Source of the DNA: Anas platyrhynchos
Taxonomy: Eukaryota > Chordata > Aves > Anseriformes > Anatidae
DNA: 64,000 nt
Reading direction: 5' to 3'
Assembly: GCF_047663525.1 (NCBI RefSeq)
Contig: NC_092587.1
Span: 42,554,501 to 42,618,500, forward strand
The notes under the pieces were generated by a model, which was not told the origin of the DNA, ran no database searches, and was given only the letters and a program-made list of their open reading frames with translations. Shown in pieces: positions 42,779 to 55,440 of the stretch. The number at the start of each line of letters is the position of its first letter. The first letter of the stretch is position 1. Made by a program: the position numbers and the translations under genes.

Positions 42779-44272
42779 CACCTCCATCTCTTTTCTACCT
42801 GTGTGTCCCTCTCCCCAGTCAAATTGTAAAATATAATTTTAAGATACAAATAGATGTTGCTGGGCAGCATCATGAAATTGTTTCCTCTCCCATTTAGAGG
42901 CACTAGAAAGCACCTGTTGTGTAGAACTCCGTCCCTGTTGAAGAGGGATGGAGGAGTCTTTAAGACAGGGAAATATTTGATCTCTTGTGGAAATTGAGAT
43001 ATCTCTACCGTAATGAATGTGTTATGTAGACCAGAGTTAGTGCAGTGTTGATAAAATACTGCTCGAACCTTTTTGTAGGTTCTAATTCTTGATAAATTCC
43101 AGAAACCTAGGATAGAGAACAGTAGGGCATCTCTCACTTGACAGATATGGACAAAATAATTTGCTATAGGTTTTAGGCTGTGTTCCTACATTACCCCTTC
43201 TCTTTTTCCCCTGAAGAGGGACTTCATTCTTGAACTGCTGATGAAGCAGCATGTGCATCCTGGCTGAGGAGTAATAGAGATGGTACCATTTAGAAAAAGA
43301 GGTCTGGCTCATTGGTGTGAACCTTGAGGCCTATCTGTTAAGGAATTGCTAGTAACCTTTTTAAATTAAAAAAGGGACTAAACCATCTTTTTCCAAAGCA
43401 TAAGAAACAGAAACCAGCCACTGTTACTTTACTGCACCTTACCTGTTGTACAAAGGCTTTTGTTTTTTTGTTGTTTCGGTCCTTTGCCTCATGAATACAC
43501 TATGGAACAAGCTACGCCCACTCTAAACAGGAACAATTTACCTCACTATCTCCTGTGTAGCAACATATCTGGACTCTCCATGCCTGCTGGTTCTCTCTCC
43601 AGCATGCTTCTTGTTACAAAATTAGCATACAAGACTTGCCCTCTTGGAAGTAATCCATTCTCAGCACCAAGCACTGCTTCAACAGTATGTGGTGTTAAAA
43701 GAAAAATATGTTGTGTGATGTTGGGACCTTCTCCATGACCTCCAACTGCAAGAACCAGAAGCCTTAAAAAGAAGTATTTGTCTAGAAGTCCTCTTAATAA
43801 GGAAAGCTATCTTAAGATTTAAGATAGTGGCTATGTCAGAACTTTTAGGCTATGCTTCCTGGGCTGATGCTTGCATTAGGGGGTAAACATGGGGTAGAGG
43901 ATGTTGAGGGTAGTTTTCCAGTTCCCTTCTTGAAATCTGAAAAGAATACTAAGAAAAAAAAAAAGAGGGTTGTTTTTTGGTTCTAAAGACTTTTTGCCTA
44001 GCTTGTCTTTTAAACGTAATGGGGAAATTGTTATGAATTTAGACCAATTGTGTGTTGGCTTCTTTAAGAAGTAGAGAAGCAGGCTAATCCAGAACACTTA
44101 AATGTATGCTTTGATCTGTGTCCCCCTCTGTTACGCTCTAATTTGACCAGAGTGGCTCTTCATGCAGCGTTGGTCTAATTTCTTTGAAACATATGAAAAA
44201 TTGTCACCCTTTCAGCAGGGGTTTTTCTTTCACAGGGTGGTGTGTGGTGGTGATGGTGGGAAGTATGTTATA

Positions 44273-44278
44273 AATAAA
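44273..44278 (+). terminator. TEF: AATAAA within TEF 3' UTR
   Basis: AATAAA in ttataaataaattg, followed by a moderately T-rich stretch (ctttgctttgtttaaag) about 20 nt on. Confidence 0.3.
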
Positions 44279-47200
44279 TTGTCACACTTAACACTTTGCT
44301 TTGTTTAAAGTGACTTATCTGATTCCGAGTGATGCAACTTTAAAGACTTTTAAAAACAAAGAAACTAAAAAGCACACATGAATCGCCAGTCTTCAGAGTG
44401 AGCAGTGAAATCTATGAGGTGTCCCAACACAAACAACTGACGATGACCCTGCCTGCCTGCTTTCCTGCAAGTACCCCATCTGAACTACCCAGGGCTGGGC
44501 ATGATGAAAAGTGCAAAGTCTCTTTAATTCTGTATATGGCTTTCTTATCTGTCTTTCTCACTGTAACTATGAACTACAACAATAAGCTAGCTTACTGGGG
44601 TTTTGTCAAGATGCTCAAAGTTCATGTCTCAAAGTCTGTTGACAGCCTATGTGAATAGTGACTCTGTTTTGGCACTTGAGTGGAAGAAAATAGAGAGTTT
44701 TAAATGGAAGCGTCTGTATATATTAAGAACTGCTATATTTTAAGACTTTTTTTTTTTCCTCTGCAGTAGAGTAAGTTGTACCTAATACTGCAGCTCACTT
44801 CTGGTACAGCGTAGCATCTTGTGGAGTACTGTGAGTGCAGAATCAAAGACACCAAGAAAACAGCAGTCTGTGATGTGTAAGACTTCCAGTGCAGAAAAAT
44901 ACAGCAGATGTACCGAAACAATCCAGAAAGCACCCCAGTGTGCCATACAAAGAGGGGTAATTAACCTATATCTAATGACCTGTGTAACAGTAAAAACACT
45001 GCTGTAACCCGCCTTTCCCTTTTTTCAAGGCTCAATTTCTTTAATAGTCTCTTGCTAAAAGAAAATCTATTTCTCTGTAATGATTTAGCAATCATGGAAA
45101 AGGTGCTAGTCTGAGCTGCTGATCCCCATGTCTTTTGGCAGTCTGAGACTACCAAATGAGTATTAGCTCCAGCAAAACAGTGGCTATTAGCTGCCATGCT
45201 ACAGTTTTCCGTCTCCTGACTACATGAGAACTGCGATGAGAGTACTTCATCTGTTTGACAAATCCAAAACAGCCACTGATTTCACAACGTTACAACGCCC
45301 AGCTGAAGTATCAGGGCCCTTGTGCTGGTGTGCAGGAGTAGATGAAAGCTTAAGCAGCTGATGGGGATGTTTGCTGTGTGTAGAAGATGGAGAAAGTAGG
45401 TGGAAGTTCCTTTTTAAGAGCTTCATCAGCCTAACAACAACCTACATTTATATCTAGGAAGGTTAGGAGCAATAACTTTGTATTTCTGGGATAGTATGGG
45501 GCCCTGCTCATAGCTAAGATGAAGCTTGTAAGATGGGAGTGAAAGTACAGTGTATTTATGCCTGGAGATCGATAAACAGAATACATCTCAAGAAGAAGAA
45601 TCCTAAAAGCTTTCAGAAGCACAAGTGCCCAAGTTACTGAGGCACAGCTAGTTACCAGCAAAGCTTGACACTATCGAATTGAACAAGTATTCTGAATTAG
45701 CATTTACCCAAGAGATTCCACCCTTCTTTTCAGAGCAGAAAGGCAACGAGAAAAAGATGGAAAACAGCAAATAATGTTGTGAACTTCATTTAAAAAAAAA
45801 AAAATCAAAATCCAGAATTCATAACTAGTTTTTTGAAGGTATAACCTTTGTAAAAGGCATGTACGTTAAATGTACTTACTGACTTATTATTTTTAATGGA
45901 CCATGTTCTGACGTCAAGAAAGTATTTTTAACTTTTTTGTTAGTTACAAAATTATATTAAGTGTACAGTCATAACTTGCAATTCTAAAGTTCTGAGGTGA
46001 TCTTTGGGTATCATCCTCAGACAGGTGAATAGTTAACTCCATGTTGCTGAAATGTCAGCATATATTACTACCTGTAGCAAATATTGCAAATTTGAACTGA
46101 TACTTCTGGTAGTACCATTTTTTTTTTATTTTGGTGGTAAAGGCCATGCTATGAATCTTTTTTAAAAATACTGACAGCATGTAAATATAGCAACTCTTTT
46201 TCCATTTATCACTTCTAAATTTTCAGTTGGCTTTGGCTATTCTTAAAAGTCATGCTTCCTGCTTAAATCAAAGTTAAGGTATATTGTAACTGGGCAAGGA
46301 GTTGCTAGTCCTTCAGTTGGGTCTTGCTGTCTTACTGCTTTAGCAGCATCTTTTAAACACATATTGTATACAGGATCTGGCTTTGCAGTATACTATGCTA
46401 TTTTAACAGCAAAATATTTGGTGAGAGTAGTATGTGCAATTCTGTTTTTTCTTCCTGTTGTATCAAAAGTTTATACAATGGAAACCACCAGTGGATGTTC
46501 ATTAGATTTTTTTTTTTTAATTTCTTTCACAGGAGACTGTTAGCAAATTCTTGTACTTCCCTGTAGAACAGTACAAATCTGCACATTCTGTGATTGTCTC
46601 TACAGGTTGCAAAACTGGAAAATCAGTGTGTGGTTTAACTCCTATAGTGGGAATTTTTTTAAGAAGGATCTTCAATGCTAGATGAGAAGATAGTAACTAC
46701 AAAAGGAGTGTAGGTATTTCCAGACAAAAAAAAATGTGCAGTGCTGATTTCCTTTCTCAGTTTTTGCAGTCTCAGGAAGTTAAGCTTACTGCTTCAGAGC
46801 ATGCTGCTCCTTTCAGAATTATTATCTAATAATCATGTTTCTTTGACTAGGATGGCTATCCTATTTGTAAGTGATAACAGGGATGCATTTCTCACAGTGA
46901 TCGTAAGACCAATGTTCTTTTAGCTCAGTTTGTGTTAAAAGATGCTGAATTGGCACTTTTAGTCTGAAGTTCTCTAACCTTGGGACGTGCTCTGTAGAGG
47001 CTGCAAGTGTGCCTGATGCCAGTGTACCCCATTCCATCCATCAAAGGGACCATCTCCAAGGGGAGGGAATAAAGGGAATGCACCTTTTGGCATCACTGCA
47101 GGGATTGCCATTAAAGGGAGCAGTTTTCACATGTGTACATTCATACCAAGCAGCCATTGCACAGCACTAGCTTTCAAAATTCATAAACCATTGATGAGAT

Positions 47201-47980
47201 GTTGGCAATGTGTTGTCTTATTTTACAGAAGAAATTGACTATGAATAAGTGATGAATACACTTGATGCAGTATTGTTTTCATACATGGTCTTCTAATCTA
47301 CACAGTTAGATTTCCTTGTAATAATGCATTTTTGTACTTAAAAATTCCCAAAGAGTTAAATCTTTCACCTGTTGCCACGATCTGCTCCTACTGAAGCTAG
47401 TAACAAAGATCTCATTAACTCCTACTGGGGTGGGGAAAAAAAAGCTTTCTTCCGATGTGGTGAACATGAAGTTGTAGCAAGCACTGGAGTTATGGATATC
47501 TTTGCTTTACTCTGGAGCATTCTGTGCTGGGATCAGATGTATGTACGTCAGATTGCGGGTGTAACGTTGGTAAACTGATCCTGTCACTTGTTCATTCATA
47601 GAGTTTTGGTGTTCAGACAACCTGAAATCTGTTTCCTCACTCCTGCGTGGACTGGGTGGAAAAAAAAATGTATTATAAGCTTGTGCTGGGAGAAGGAATG
47701 CTTGTTTTTTTTTTTTTTTTAAGAATGTTGTGTGGCTTTTTGCAGGTTTTTTGGGTAACACTTTCTGTAATTCTGGACAATTTTCCACTTACCTGCTGTG
47801 CTTTTTGAAAGCCCAGGGTATCATAGCTGTAGAAATCACTTCCAGTGTTACCTGCAGGTTTGCTACTAATCTTACCAAATTTATTTCAAGTCGCGAGGTG
47901 TAGTGGAAGGCTAACAGCAACAGCTTTGGGAATACTGTAAAAAAAAAAAAAAAAGCCTACTTATGTGTGTGGAGGGGAAA

Positions 47981-48050
47981 TATATATATTTTTAAGACAG
48001 CAGAAATAGTGGACTATATATATTTTTTTAAGACAGTAGAAATAATGGAC
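47981..48050 (+). repeat. TEF: Imperfect tandem duplication in TEF 3' UTR
   Basis: A 34-bp unit (47981-48014) is repeated as a 36-bp unit (48015-48050). Both run from tatatatattttt through taagacag and end in aatggac or agtggac. They differ by two extra T and two substitutions, which suggests a fairly recent local duplication. Confidence 0.85.
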
Positions 48051-49665
48051 TTGCACAGAAGACAATATTGCTGCTTAGCCTTGCAAACCTCTTCAGCATA
48101 ACATGGCTTTCTTCCTTGTGATCAGATGCCTTCATTTTTAGTGAGAGTGAAGGCATCTTGGACCTTTATAAAAACCCAGTTAGGATTTTGTTCATCCTTA
48201 CTGTTTCTGCTAATAAGCACAAGATGAGAAATGCAAATTTGTCTTAATGCATAAATCTTTTTTTAGTAACTCGCATCTAAATCCATAAGCAGCAAAATAA
48301 TTAATGCTAGTAATTAATGCCTTTGCATTACTACAAGATACTGGCCAGCTTTCTAGATTTTCAGGTAATTACTCTGACGTGTATATCTGCCACTGTAACA
48401 CAGTGAAGATGGATAAACGTGCAACAAAAGACTAGGAAAAGGGTAAAAAGAATAAGCTTAACTAAGCTTCTGTGGAGATGCTAATATAATGCTAACAGAG
48501 AAATTATATTTTAATTTTTGATAATGCAGATTTGTCATACAGAACGTTATTTTTAGTTTGGTAGTATACTGTCCCCTAGTAAGTCCCTTTTGGAATGCAG
48601 ACTTCTTAACACTGAAGCAGCCACAGGGGAAATGGAATCATTTGAGGAAGATACACATATAGGTAACCATAAGTATACCTGGCAAGTGCAGCAAAGAATG
48701 AAAGCAGGAAAATAAGAGTACTGCAAGATACTGACCTGAATCAGATTGCTAAAACGGAAGCCTTACTGTTTACAATTCTATAGCAATTTGGGTCCCCTGA
48801 GTTTAGCATCATAGAGGAGAGAAGGGAGAGAAGTACTTGCTGAGGTTTTGGAATCTCCTTTTCTTGATCTCGTTTCCACAGTTCAGAAGAAAGTGAAAGG
48901 AATATACAGATAGGGAGAGTTACTGCAAAAAGGCATGAAAAAATTGCTGTTGCTTGAACGAAGTGTGCTGTTGCACTGGGACTTGAGCTGCCCATGTGAA
49001 CTGATAGTGCTGTGTCATGAGGGAGTTACTATCTGAGGCCCCAATATTTTAAGGCCTCAATTCTGGTATCAGTTCTGCATGGGATGAGCCCGATATCAGT
49101 AGAGAGCCATGTGGATTTCACAGGATCTGTTCTTGAATGTGAAGCTCTGCCCAGGCAGTCAGCTGCAGAATTGTGTCCTTAACACACTGTCAGTTGTAGT
49201 TATAAGGCTGTTCATATTAAATGTAAGTTGGGTGCCTGTTACATAGCCAAAACCCTTGTTACTTCATTTTCCCAACTAAGGCATGAGCAGAAGCCCTTTG
49301 CTGTACAACATCTGTAAAAAATGTACTTCACATACATCTAGTAAATTAAGGCATGTGATTTTGGTCTGTGGGTCTCAACAAACTTTGCTTGTGTACCTGC
49401 CTGAATGTTTCCTTAGATCTGCAGCTATGTCTCAGTGAGAAGGTATGCTGGGATTTGTTTTCCCGAGGGAGCACAAGAGCAGCTCTCATCTGTAACACTG
49501 CAGGTGGCTGCTTGCTACTGGCCAGGATCATGGAAGGATGCATCCTCTTGCACTTTTATGTGAAGTTGTCTAAAATATGGTGATTAACATGATTATTGAA
49601 ATACTGTATTTTGTATAACTTAGAACATGTAAATACACTTTTAAAACTGATCTGTTCTATGAAGT

Positions 49666-49671
49666 AATAAA
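49666..49671 (+). terminator. TEF: AATAAA, likely distal TEF poly(A) signal
   Basis: AATAAATAA lies 30 nt after a TGTAAATA element and is followed by a T/GT-containing stretch. The upstream auxiliary TGTA motifs make this one of the better-looking ends. Confidence 0.45.
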
Positions 49672-51425
49672 TAAGTGCTTCCATTGTAATACCTGAATAT
49701 TGTTAATGCTTCATGTAGCTTGATTTGGGATTACTTTTTTTTCCTAGAGAACTACAGAAATCAAAACCAAGATTGATGTTGTGGAATTCTAGTCTAGTTG
49801 TGATTCTTTCTATTGAGAAAAACATGTTTTAAAAAATGAGCTACTTAAGCAGAGAAACTGAGAATTTGAGGGAACTGATTCTCGTCCAGTCTTTCTTTAA
49901 TGGTAGTCACTGATGACACTGATAACTATTCTTCCCACCCCATTAGCTGACCAATTAATTTTGTTGTTTGTGAGTAGCATTTGGAAAGTGGCAATATTAA
50001 GTGACTCCTAACACTTAGTGATTGAGGAAAAGTTTTTTTTTAAAGTATTTTCTCTTTTGGCTTAAACAGCTCTGTCTCCATCCTTCAGACTGCAGCAAGT
50101 TGCAGTGAAACAGTGAGAGTGACTGTTACTGGAGCTCATTTGTAGCCTAGATGGTCTACATCTTACATACATTAGTTGTATTATGTGCACAGCTGACACA
50201 GGTATCCTGTCTTGATTTGGAGAGAGAAAGTGATTAATGACCTGAAGTTTTGCTGAGTGCATGTTCACTGGGTGCTGCACAGCTGGAACTTTCATCAGCT
50301 TTCATGACCTGTTCTATCTTGTGTTAAAAGAAAAAAAACAACAGTGGAGTGAGAATCGTAAGCAGTCTGCTAGGAAGTATGAACGCTTGGTTGTGGAGGA
50401 GGTGGCAAGGAGACTGGTCCGTTGGCCTTCAGCTAGGAGATCAGCCTGTGGTAACGCCTTCTCCAGCCGTAACATAACTTCTTTGTCTCTAATGCTGCAT
50501 TGGAGCAGTCTCCTATCTGGTGTCAGCTGCTTCTGCAGCGTTCCATAAATGACAAAGCTACAGCACCTTTTGTAGTGGGCAGAGATGACGACATCTTCCT
50601 TCCCCCCACCCACCCATGTTTCTAGGCTATAAAATAGCTAACCGTATATGCAGGTTATTCAGAAAATTCTGTTGCTGTAAAGCTTTTTCAGAGGCATTCA
50701 GTTTTGAACTCAATAGTCTGAGGGAACTCCTACCTGCTAGATTTGACCTGAAATTCTGTTTCCTCTTGGATAGAAATATTGCATTTGGCTTTGGATGTGA
50801 CACTGATCTGTCCCAGTCATTCAGTAGGATGATAAATGTGCACAGTATTTATATAAAGATAATAAATTTAATCTTAATTTTACTGCGTGTTAAGTTGCTT
50901 AATCTCTTGGGTATTTACTCCTTGAGGTTGTCTAAATAATTTCTATAAATGTAGCTGCTCTTCAAAGCAGTCCATAAAGTGCATTTGAGATCATTCTGAC
51001 TGAAAGATTCTATAGGAATGAAAGAGATAATAAAGATTGTGTAGTGGCTGGGTAAAACTGTATTGCCGTAAATGATTTTAATTTATATATGAATCTCTTG
51101 TCCCAAACTGCTTATTTTGTACATAAACCTACGCACTCCTGGCAGCTGATAGGTGAAAATAAAGGTGCTTAAACAGCAGTCTAATGAGGAAAGGGCATTT
51201 CACTGTTGCAGAGTTGATATTATTTTATATTTCCATTTATTACACTTTTTTAAATGTATAAACCACAGATTTGAATTCTCAAAGTCTTCAGCTTGGATTT
51301 TGTGAGTAGTTTAAATCCTCTCACCTCTCTGCTCATAACTGGTTTTTAAGAAAAAGAAAAGCTTTTGTTTAAAATTGTAAAATTTTGACTGTATTAAATT
51401 CTGTTAGTACCCTTCCTTTTTAAGA

Positions 51426-51431
51426 AATAAA
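51426..51431 (+). terminator. TEF: AATAAA, most distal TEF candidate
   Basis: AATAAA with a T/GT-rich element (agttttgttctc) about 35 nt downstream. Further AATAAA copies lie just upstream at 51029 and 51158. Confidence 0.4.
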
Positions 51432-51460
51432 ATGTATATTCCACTACACTGAGATTCAGT

Positions 51461-54400
51461 AGTTTTGTTCTCTAGATAGCATATTGTGTGCTGTACACCT
51501 CAACCTGCCAGCATTACACCTGCAATTCACATTAAAATTGATCAGCTGTGTCATATCTACCACTTTCTGTGTTTAGTCTCTTGCTATTTCCCATGTGTTA
51601 ACTAGTAGATGTGAAAGTAACAGGTATACCATTCCACCTTTCTTTTTTTTTTTTTTCCTGAATGAATTGATTTCAAAAACATTGCAATGTTTATTATTAT
51701 CCCTCCCATCCCATTTTTTGTCCTCCTGTAGTGACTTTATGTTGAGTTCTTACAGGTAGGGGGAGAAATCCCAACTAGTAGTTAGCTGCAGAAACTTTGT
51801 CCTTGTGTTGTCTGTTACTTTGGGGCTGACTACAGCCTTGAAATAATCAGAGCTTAGTTTTCTTTCTTTTATGGGAAGAAGCGGAGTTTAGAGTAAATAA
51901 GTCTTGAATATGAGGACAGTTTTTTTTCATTCCTTCCCTTTTTAACCTAGTGGAAAGGAGGGGTAAGAAATGCCTTCTATGTGCTCGGTGTCTGACTGGA
52001 AAGGGTAGCTTCCAGAGAAAGATGTATTCAGTTTCCTTGGCCTCTCATGGTCTGTAATAATTCTACCTGAGATTTACGCACTCAGGGAAGATGAGATCAC
52101 TGGCATTGTAGTGCAGCTGGAGTATTTTAGCATATTGAGAAAATACAGCAAGATAGTTTGGTTCTTTGCTTTTGTTAAAAGTATTTTTTATGATTAGTGA
52201 TGGGGGGCACAGGTAAGAAAGCAGTCATATTTCAAACAGGAAGGATGAAAGGGGGGAGATGGTTGGATCAAAAATCCTGTGCAGGCAAGGATTTAATCCA
52301 CATGGGTGTTCATCACTGAGGGAGGGAAGAGGTATCTAGTCAAGGCATTGTGTAAGGTCCATGAAGACTGGTTCGGCCTCTTGTTCGTCAGGATAATCTT
52401 GAAATGTATACATGAAGATGACTACCTGCAACCTACCGTGGTGGATTAGCAAATAAGTTCATATAATTTCGGAGTGGGAAGAAAGTGTAAATGAGTTGCT
52501 GCTCTCTGGCTATTTTCCAGAGCCACGGAATGATTAGTGACTCAGGCCATTTGTGCGTGAAAGCTAAAAGCTGTTTAGAGGGAGGAGCCTGACCTGTGCC
52601 ATGTACTGAAGGTCAAGGACGTGACCTGGCCAAATCAAGGAATTGCAGCAGAAATTGAGTGGATACAAGGATATGTTGGATGTATCCTTCTGGCGTTTCT
52701 TGGCCTTAATACTAGAATCAGTGGAAGATATTCAGTGTTTGTTCCCTGTTATGAGGACAGCTGGCAGCAGCATGAATGTTGTGCATTATGCAGTGCCTTC
52801 TTTTCAGGGAGATTGTATGTTCTCTAGGGTGGGTGGGGGGTGAGTTGATGAATGTGCCAACTCTGCACATTGTATTGCTAGTTCCCTTCAGGAAATGAAA
52901 GTGCTTTCTCTTGTTTGTAGCTGTTAGTGATCTGAAAGATGGAAAAAAGGCAACATCTTACTTAGCCTCCTTCCTGTCGTGTGCTGAGGGGGAGCTGCAG
53001 ACCTCAGGCCTCAAACTGTGTTCCTTTTTGTTCCTTCTGTCCTGCTCTGCTCCTACTTGCTCTTGGTTGTGGCACATTGTTAGATGTGTCCAGCGAAGAA
53101 AACATTTTAAGTATCTTCTGTGGCTTTCAGATAATAAAACTCTTAAAGCTGGGATGCCTGTTGGGCTGTGAGAGGCAAAAGTGCCTAGGCGGCAAAAGTG
53201 ATTTCAACTTCCACTTGCCCCTGAATTCCCCTTCAGCCTTTTTATGGCATTGTAGCCCTGTTCAAACAAGAAGAATGGAATCAACCAAGACCAGGCTGAG
53301 ACCTTCCCTGCTGATATTCAAAGCTGGGAGGCAGTCCACTGTGTGGAGAAGTAGCAGGACCTGCAGCAGGGTGGGCATCCCAGCTGCTAGGTGGAACATT
53401 GTTGGAGACCCTGTGTATATACCAGGCTCCCCAGCCAACACTACCTGCAGTATGACAGCACAGCCCCTCGCCTGTCCTGGAAGGGAGACAGAGGGGATGG
53501 TGACACAGTTGTGGAAAGAGGCCTCAGAGCAGGACGTTGTCATTTGCCCTGTCCCAGATGCCGGGAGGAGAAGGCAGTCAGGAGAGGTGGTAAGGGAGAT
53601 CAGTGCTGCGTGGGAGACCCGAACAGGGTTAGGAATGAAAAGGCAATGGAAGGAAATGGAGTGAACCAGGCAGGAGAGATTCAAGCCAGAAGTTGGCCGT
53701 TTATGTTGGTGTGTGGAGCAGGGCAGTCCCAGGAAATAATAGCAAAAAGGCAACGTGACTTGTTATGCAGAGTAGAAGGAAAGGCACTGGCGGTATTCCA
53801 GATGTGGCAAGAAGTGAGTTCATGTACCTTTTCCCTCTTGTGCTTGATCACAAGTTTAATAAGGTCAAAGCTGACTCTTGAATGCCTTAATCCTGAAATT
53901 TGCTTCCAGCCTGTGAGAAAACAGGCTTAGCAACCCAGTCCTGCTTGAGCCCTGGAGCATCAAGCCTTTGAGTGAGCCCCACAGAAGCAGCGTGCTGTGG
54001 CAGGAAGCCTTGTAGCCAGCAATAGCGAGGGGCCAGATGTCTGCACTGCCCCACTCCAGACTTTTGTGCACACCCATGCCACTATGCTTCCCAGCCAGCT
54101 TGTGCTTGAGAAAGCTGCCTGTGAAAAGCTGCTTCCTCCCAAGGAGCAGCTGCTTCAGCCAGCTTCAGTCTTTGTAGTCAGCACATTAATTTTATCCTGC
54201 TGGCTGCATGTTTGCTCCTAAAGCATTATATGTTACCTCTATATATGTGAAATGCTTAAACTGAGGAGAAGTAGCTTCATTGGCATTCTCATAGACTGAT
54301 ATGCGGCCTCAATTAAGCAAGCAGTGAGTACTCCAGTGCAACACTCCCCTTTGGGACACTGCTACAGCCCAGGAAAAGGTACCACTTGCAAATCCATCTC

Positions 54401-55139
54401 GCGCTGAAGCTAAGCTTGACTCGGTCAAAGTACAAGCCTACAGGCCTGAGGTTTTTGGCCTTGCTGCATTTGCCTTCCAGGTGGCTAGGACCTGTCTTAT
54501 GTGCTTGCTGCCTCACATAGCACAAGTCCCCCCAAAATCTGTGAGATCAGGACAACTGGCAGAGCCAAGGATGTGTGCCCTATAAGTAGCTTCACCACAT
54601 GGAGAGCTCAATGCTTTTAGTACTCCCAAGGCCTGCTGCCCCAAAATGGTTCCTGGGAGTGGATGAATTGTGGTGTGCCACCGTTTTGGGGGAGCAGAAA
54701 GTCTCCATCAGAGCCTGGCGTGGGGATGCCAGACCTGGTGAGGGCCTCTGAGCGCTCTGTGGGCTGGGGCACAGCACGGTCTGCAGCAGCCACTGCGAGC
54801 TGTGGGCTTGCCACCCTCACTGACAGTGCAGAATTGCTCAAAAAAAGCAGAGCTACTTCCTCTGTCTGTGCCCATCTGTTTGATGACGGGGGAATTGGTA
54901 TCTTCAGCCCTTCCAGAGCTCTGCTGTCAAATACAGCTATCCTGAGATGTGCCCAGGTGTGGTGTTTTCACCCCTGTCCACGTCTTCACTGGCAGCAAGG
55001 AAGAACCAGAGCTTAGACTTGTTTTCGGGGCATCTCCTGCGTTGTTACCCAGCAAGGCCGGGCCTGGGCCATAGCTTAACGCATTTTAACATCCCCCTGG
55101 TGTCCCTTCCCATGACAAGAGGTGGCAGGAGATCCCCTA
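51461..55139. other. Intergenic region, TEF to orphan CpG island
   Basis: AT-rich up to about 52.5 kb, then more GC-rich. No gene was recognised. Open frames up to about 227 codons near 53.0-53.7 kb lack any family resemblance. Confidence 0.65.
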
Positions 55140-55440
55140 GAGCACCCCTCCGTGAGTGAGCGGGCGCTGCCAAATGGCGGCGGGGCGGCGCCATGATGGC
55201 GGCCCGCCGGCAGGTGGCGATGGGGCAGCGCGCAGGGCCCCGTCAGGAGCCGAGGGGAGCCGGGCGGCTGCGGGCAGCGCTGTGCTCGCACCTCGGGGCG
55301 GCTCTGCTGGGAGCCCTGCCCGCATTTGTGGGCTCGCTGCCCGCGTCCGGGCACAGGGAGCGCTTGGGCACCTTGTCCTGAACGCAGCCCTTGCTGCCCA
55401 CCGTCACGCTTCGCGCTGCAAGGTGTGAACGTGGCGCAGG
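55140..55440. promoter_or_regulatory. Orphan CpG island with paired YY1-like motifs
   Basis: CpG-dense block far from any start of the recognised genes. It contains AAATGGCGGC (55172-55181) and ATGATGGCGGC (55193-55203), two YY1-type sites whose ATGG cores are 22 bp apart. A donor-like AAG/GTGTGA lies at 55420-55428. It could be a promoter of an unannotated transcript or an enhancer. Confidence 0.5.

Larger units (their letters stand above)
42350..51460 (+). other. TEF: TEF 3' UTR and downstream (extent inferred)
   Basis: AT-rich, intron-free stretch with no credible coding sequence. Poly(A) signals occur at 42421, 44273, 49666, 51029, 51158 and 51426. Pumilio-type TGTANATA sites are at 44715, 46180, 49628 and 51118. 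I read this as a long 3' UTR with alternative ends, about 0.1 kb for the shortest and 7 to 9 kb for the longest. The true end cannot be fixed by eye. Confidence 0.55.

Noticed and set aside
42673..43137. 154-codon antisense open frame with a poly-Lys run
   Set aside because: The Lys run is just the T29 tract of the TEF UTR read backwards.
52981..53930. Overlapping open frames of 227, 179 and (antisense) 163 codons
   Set aside because: Considered as a decayed retroelement. I found no polymerase, gag or protease motif and no terminal repeats.
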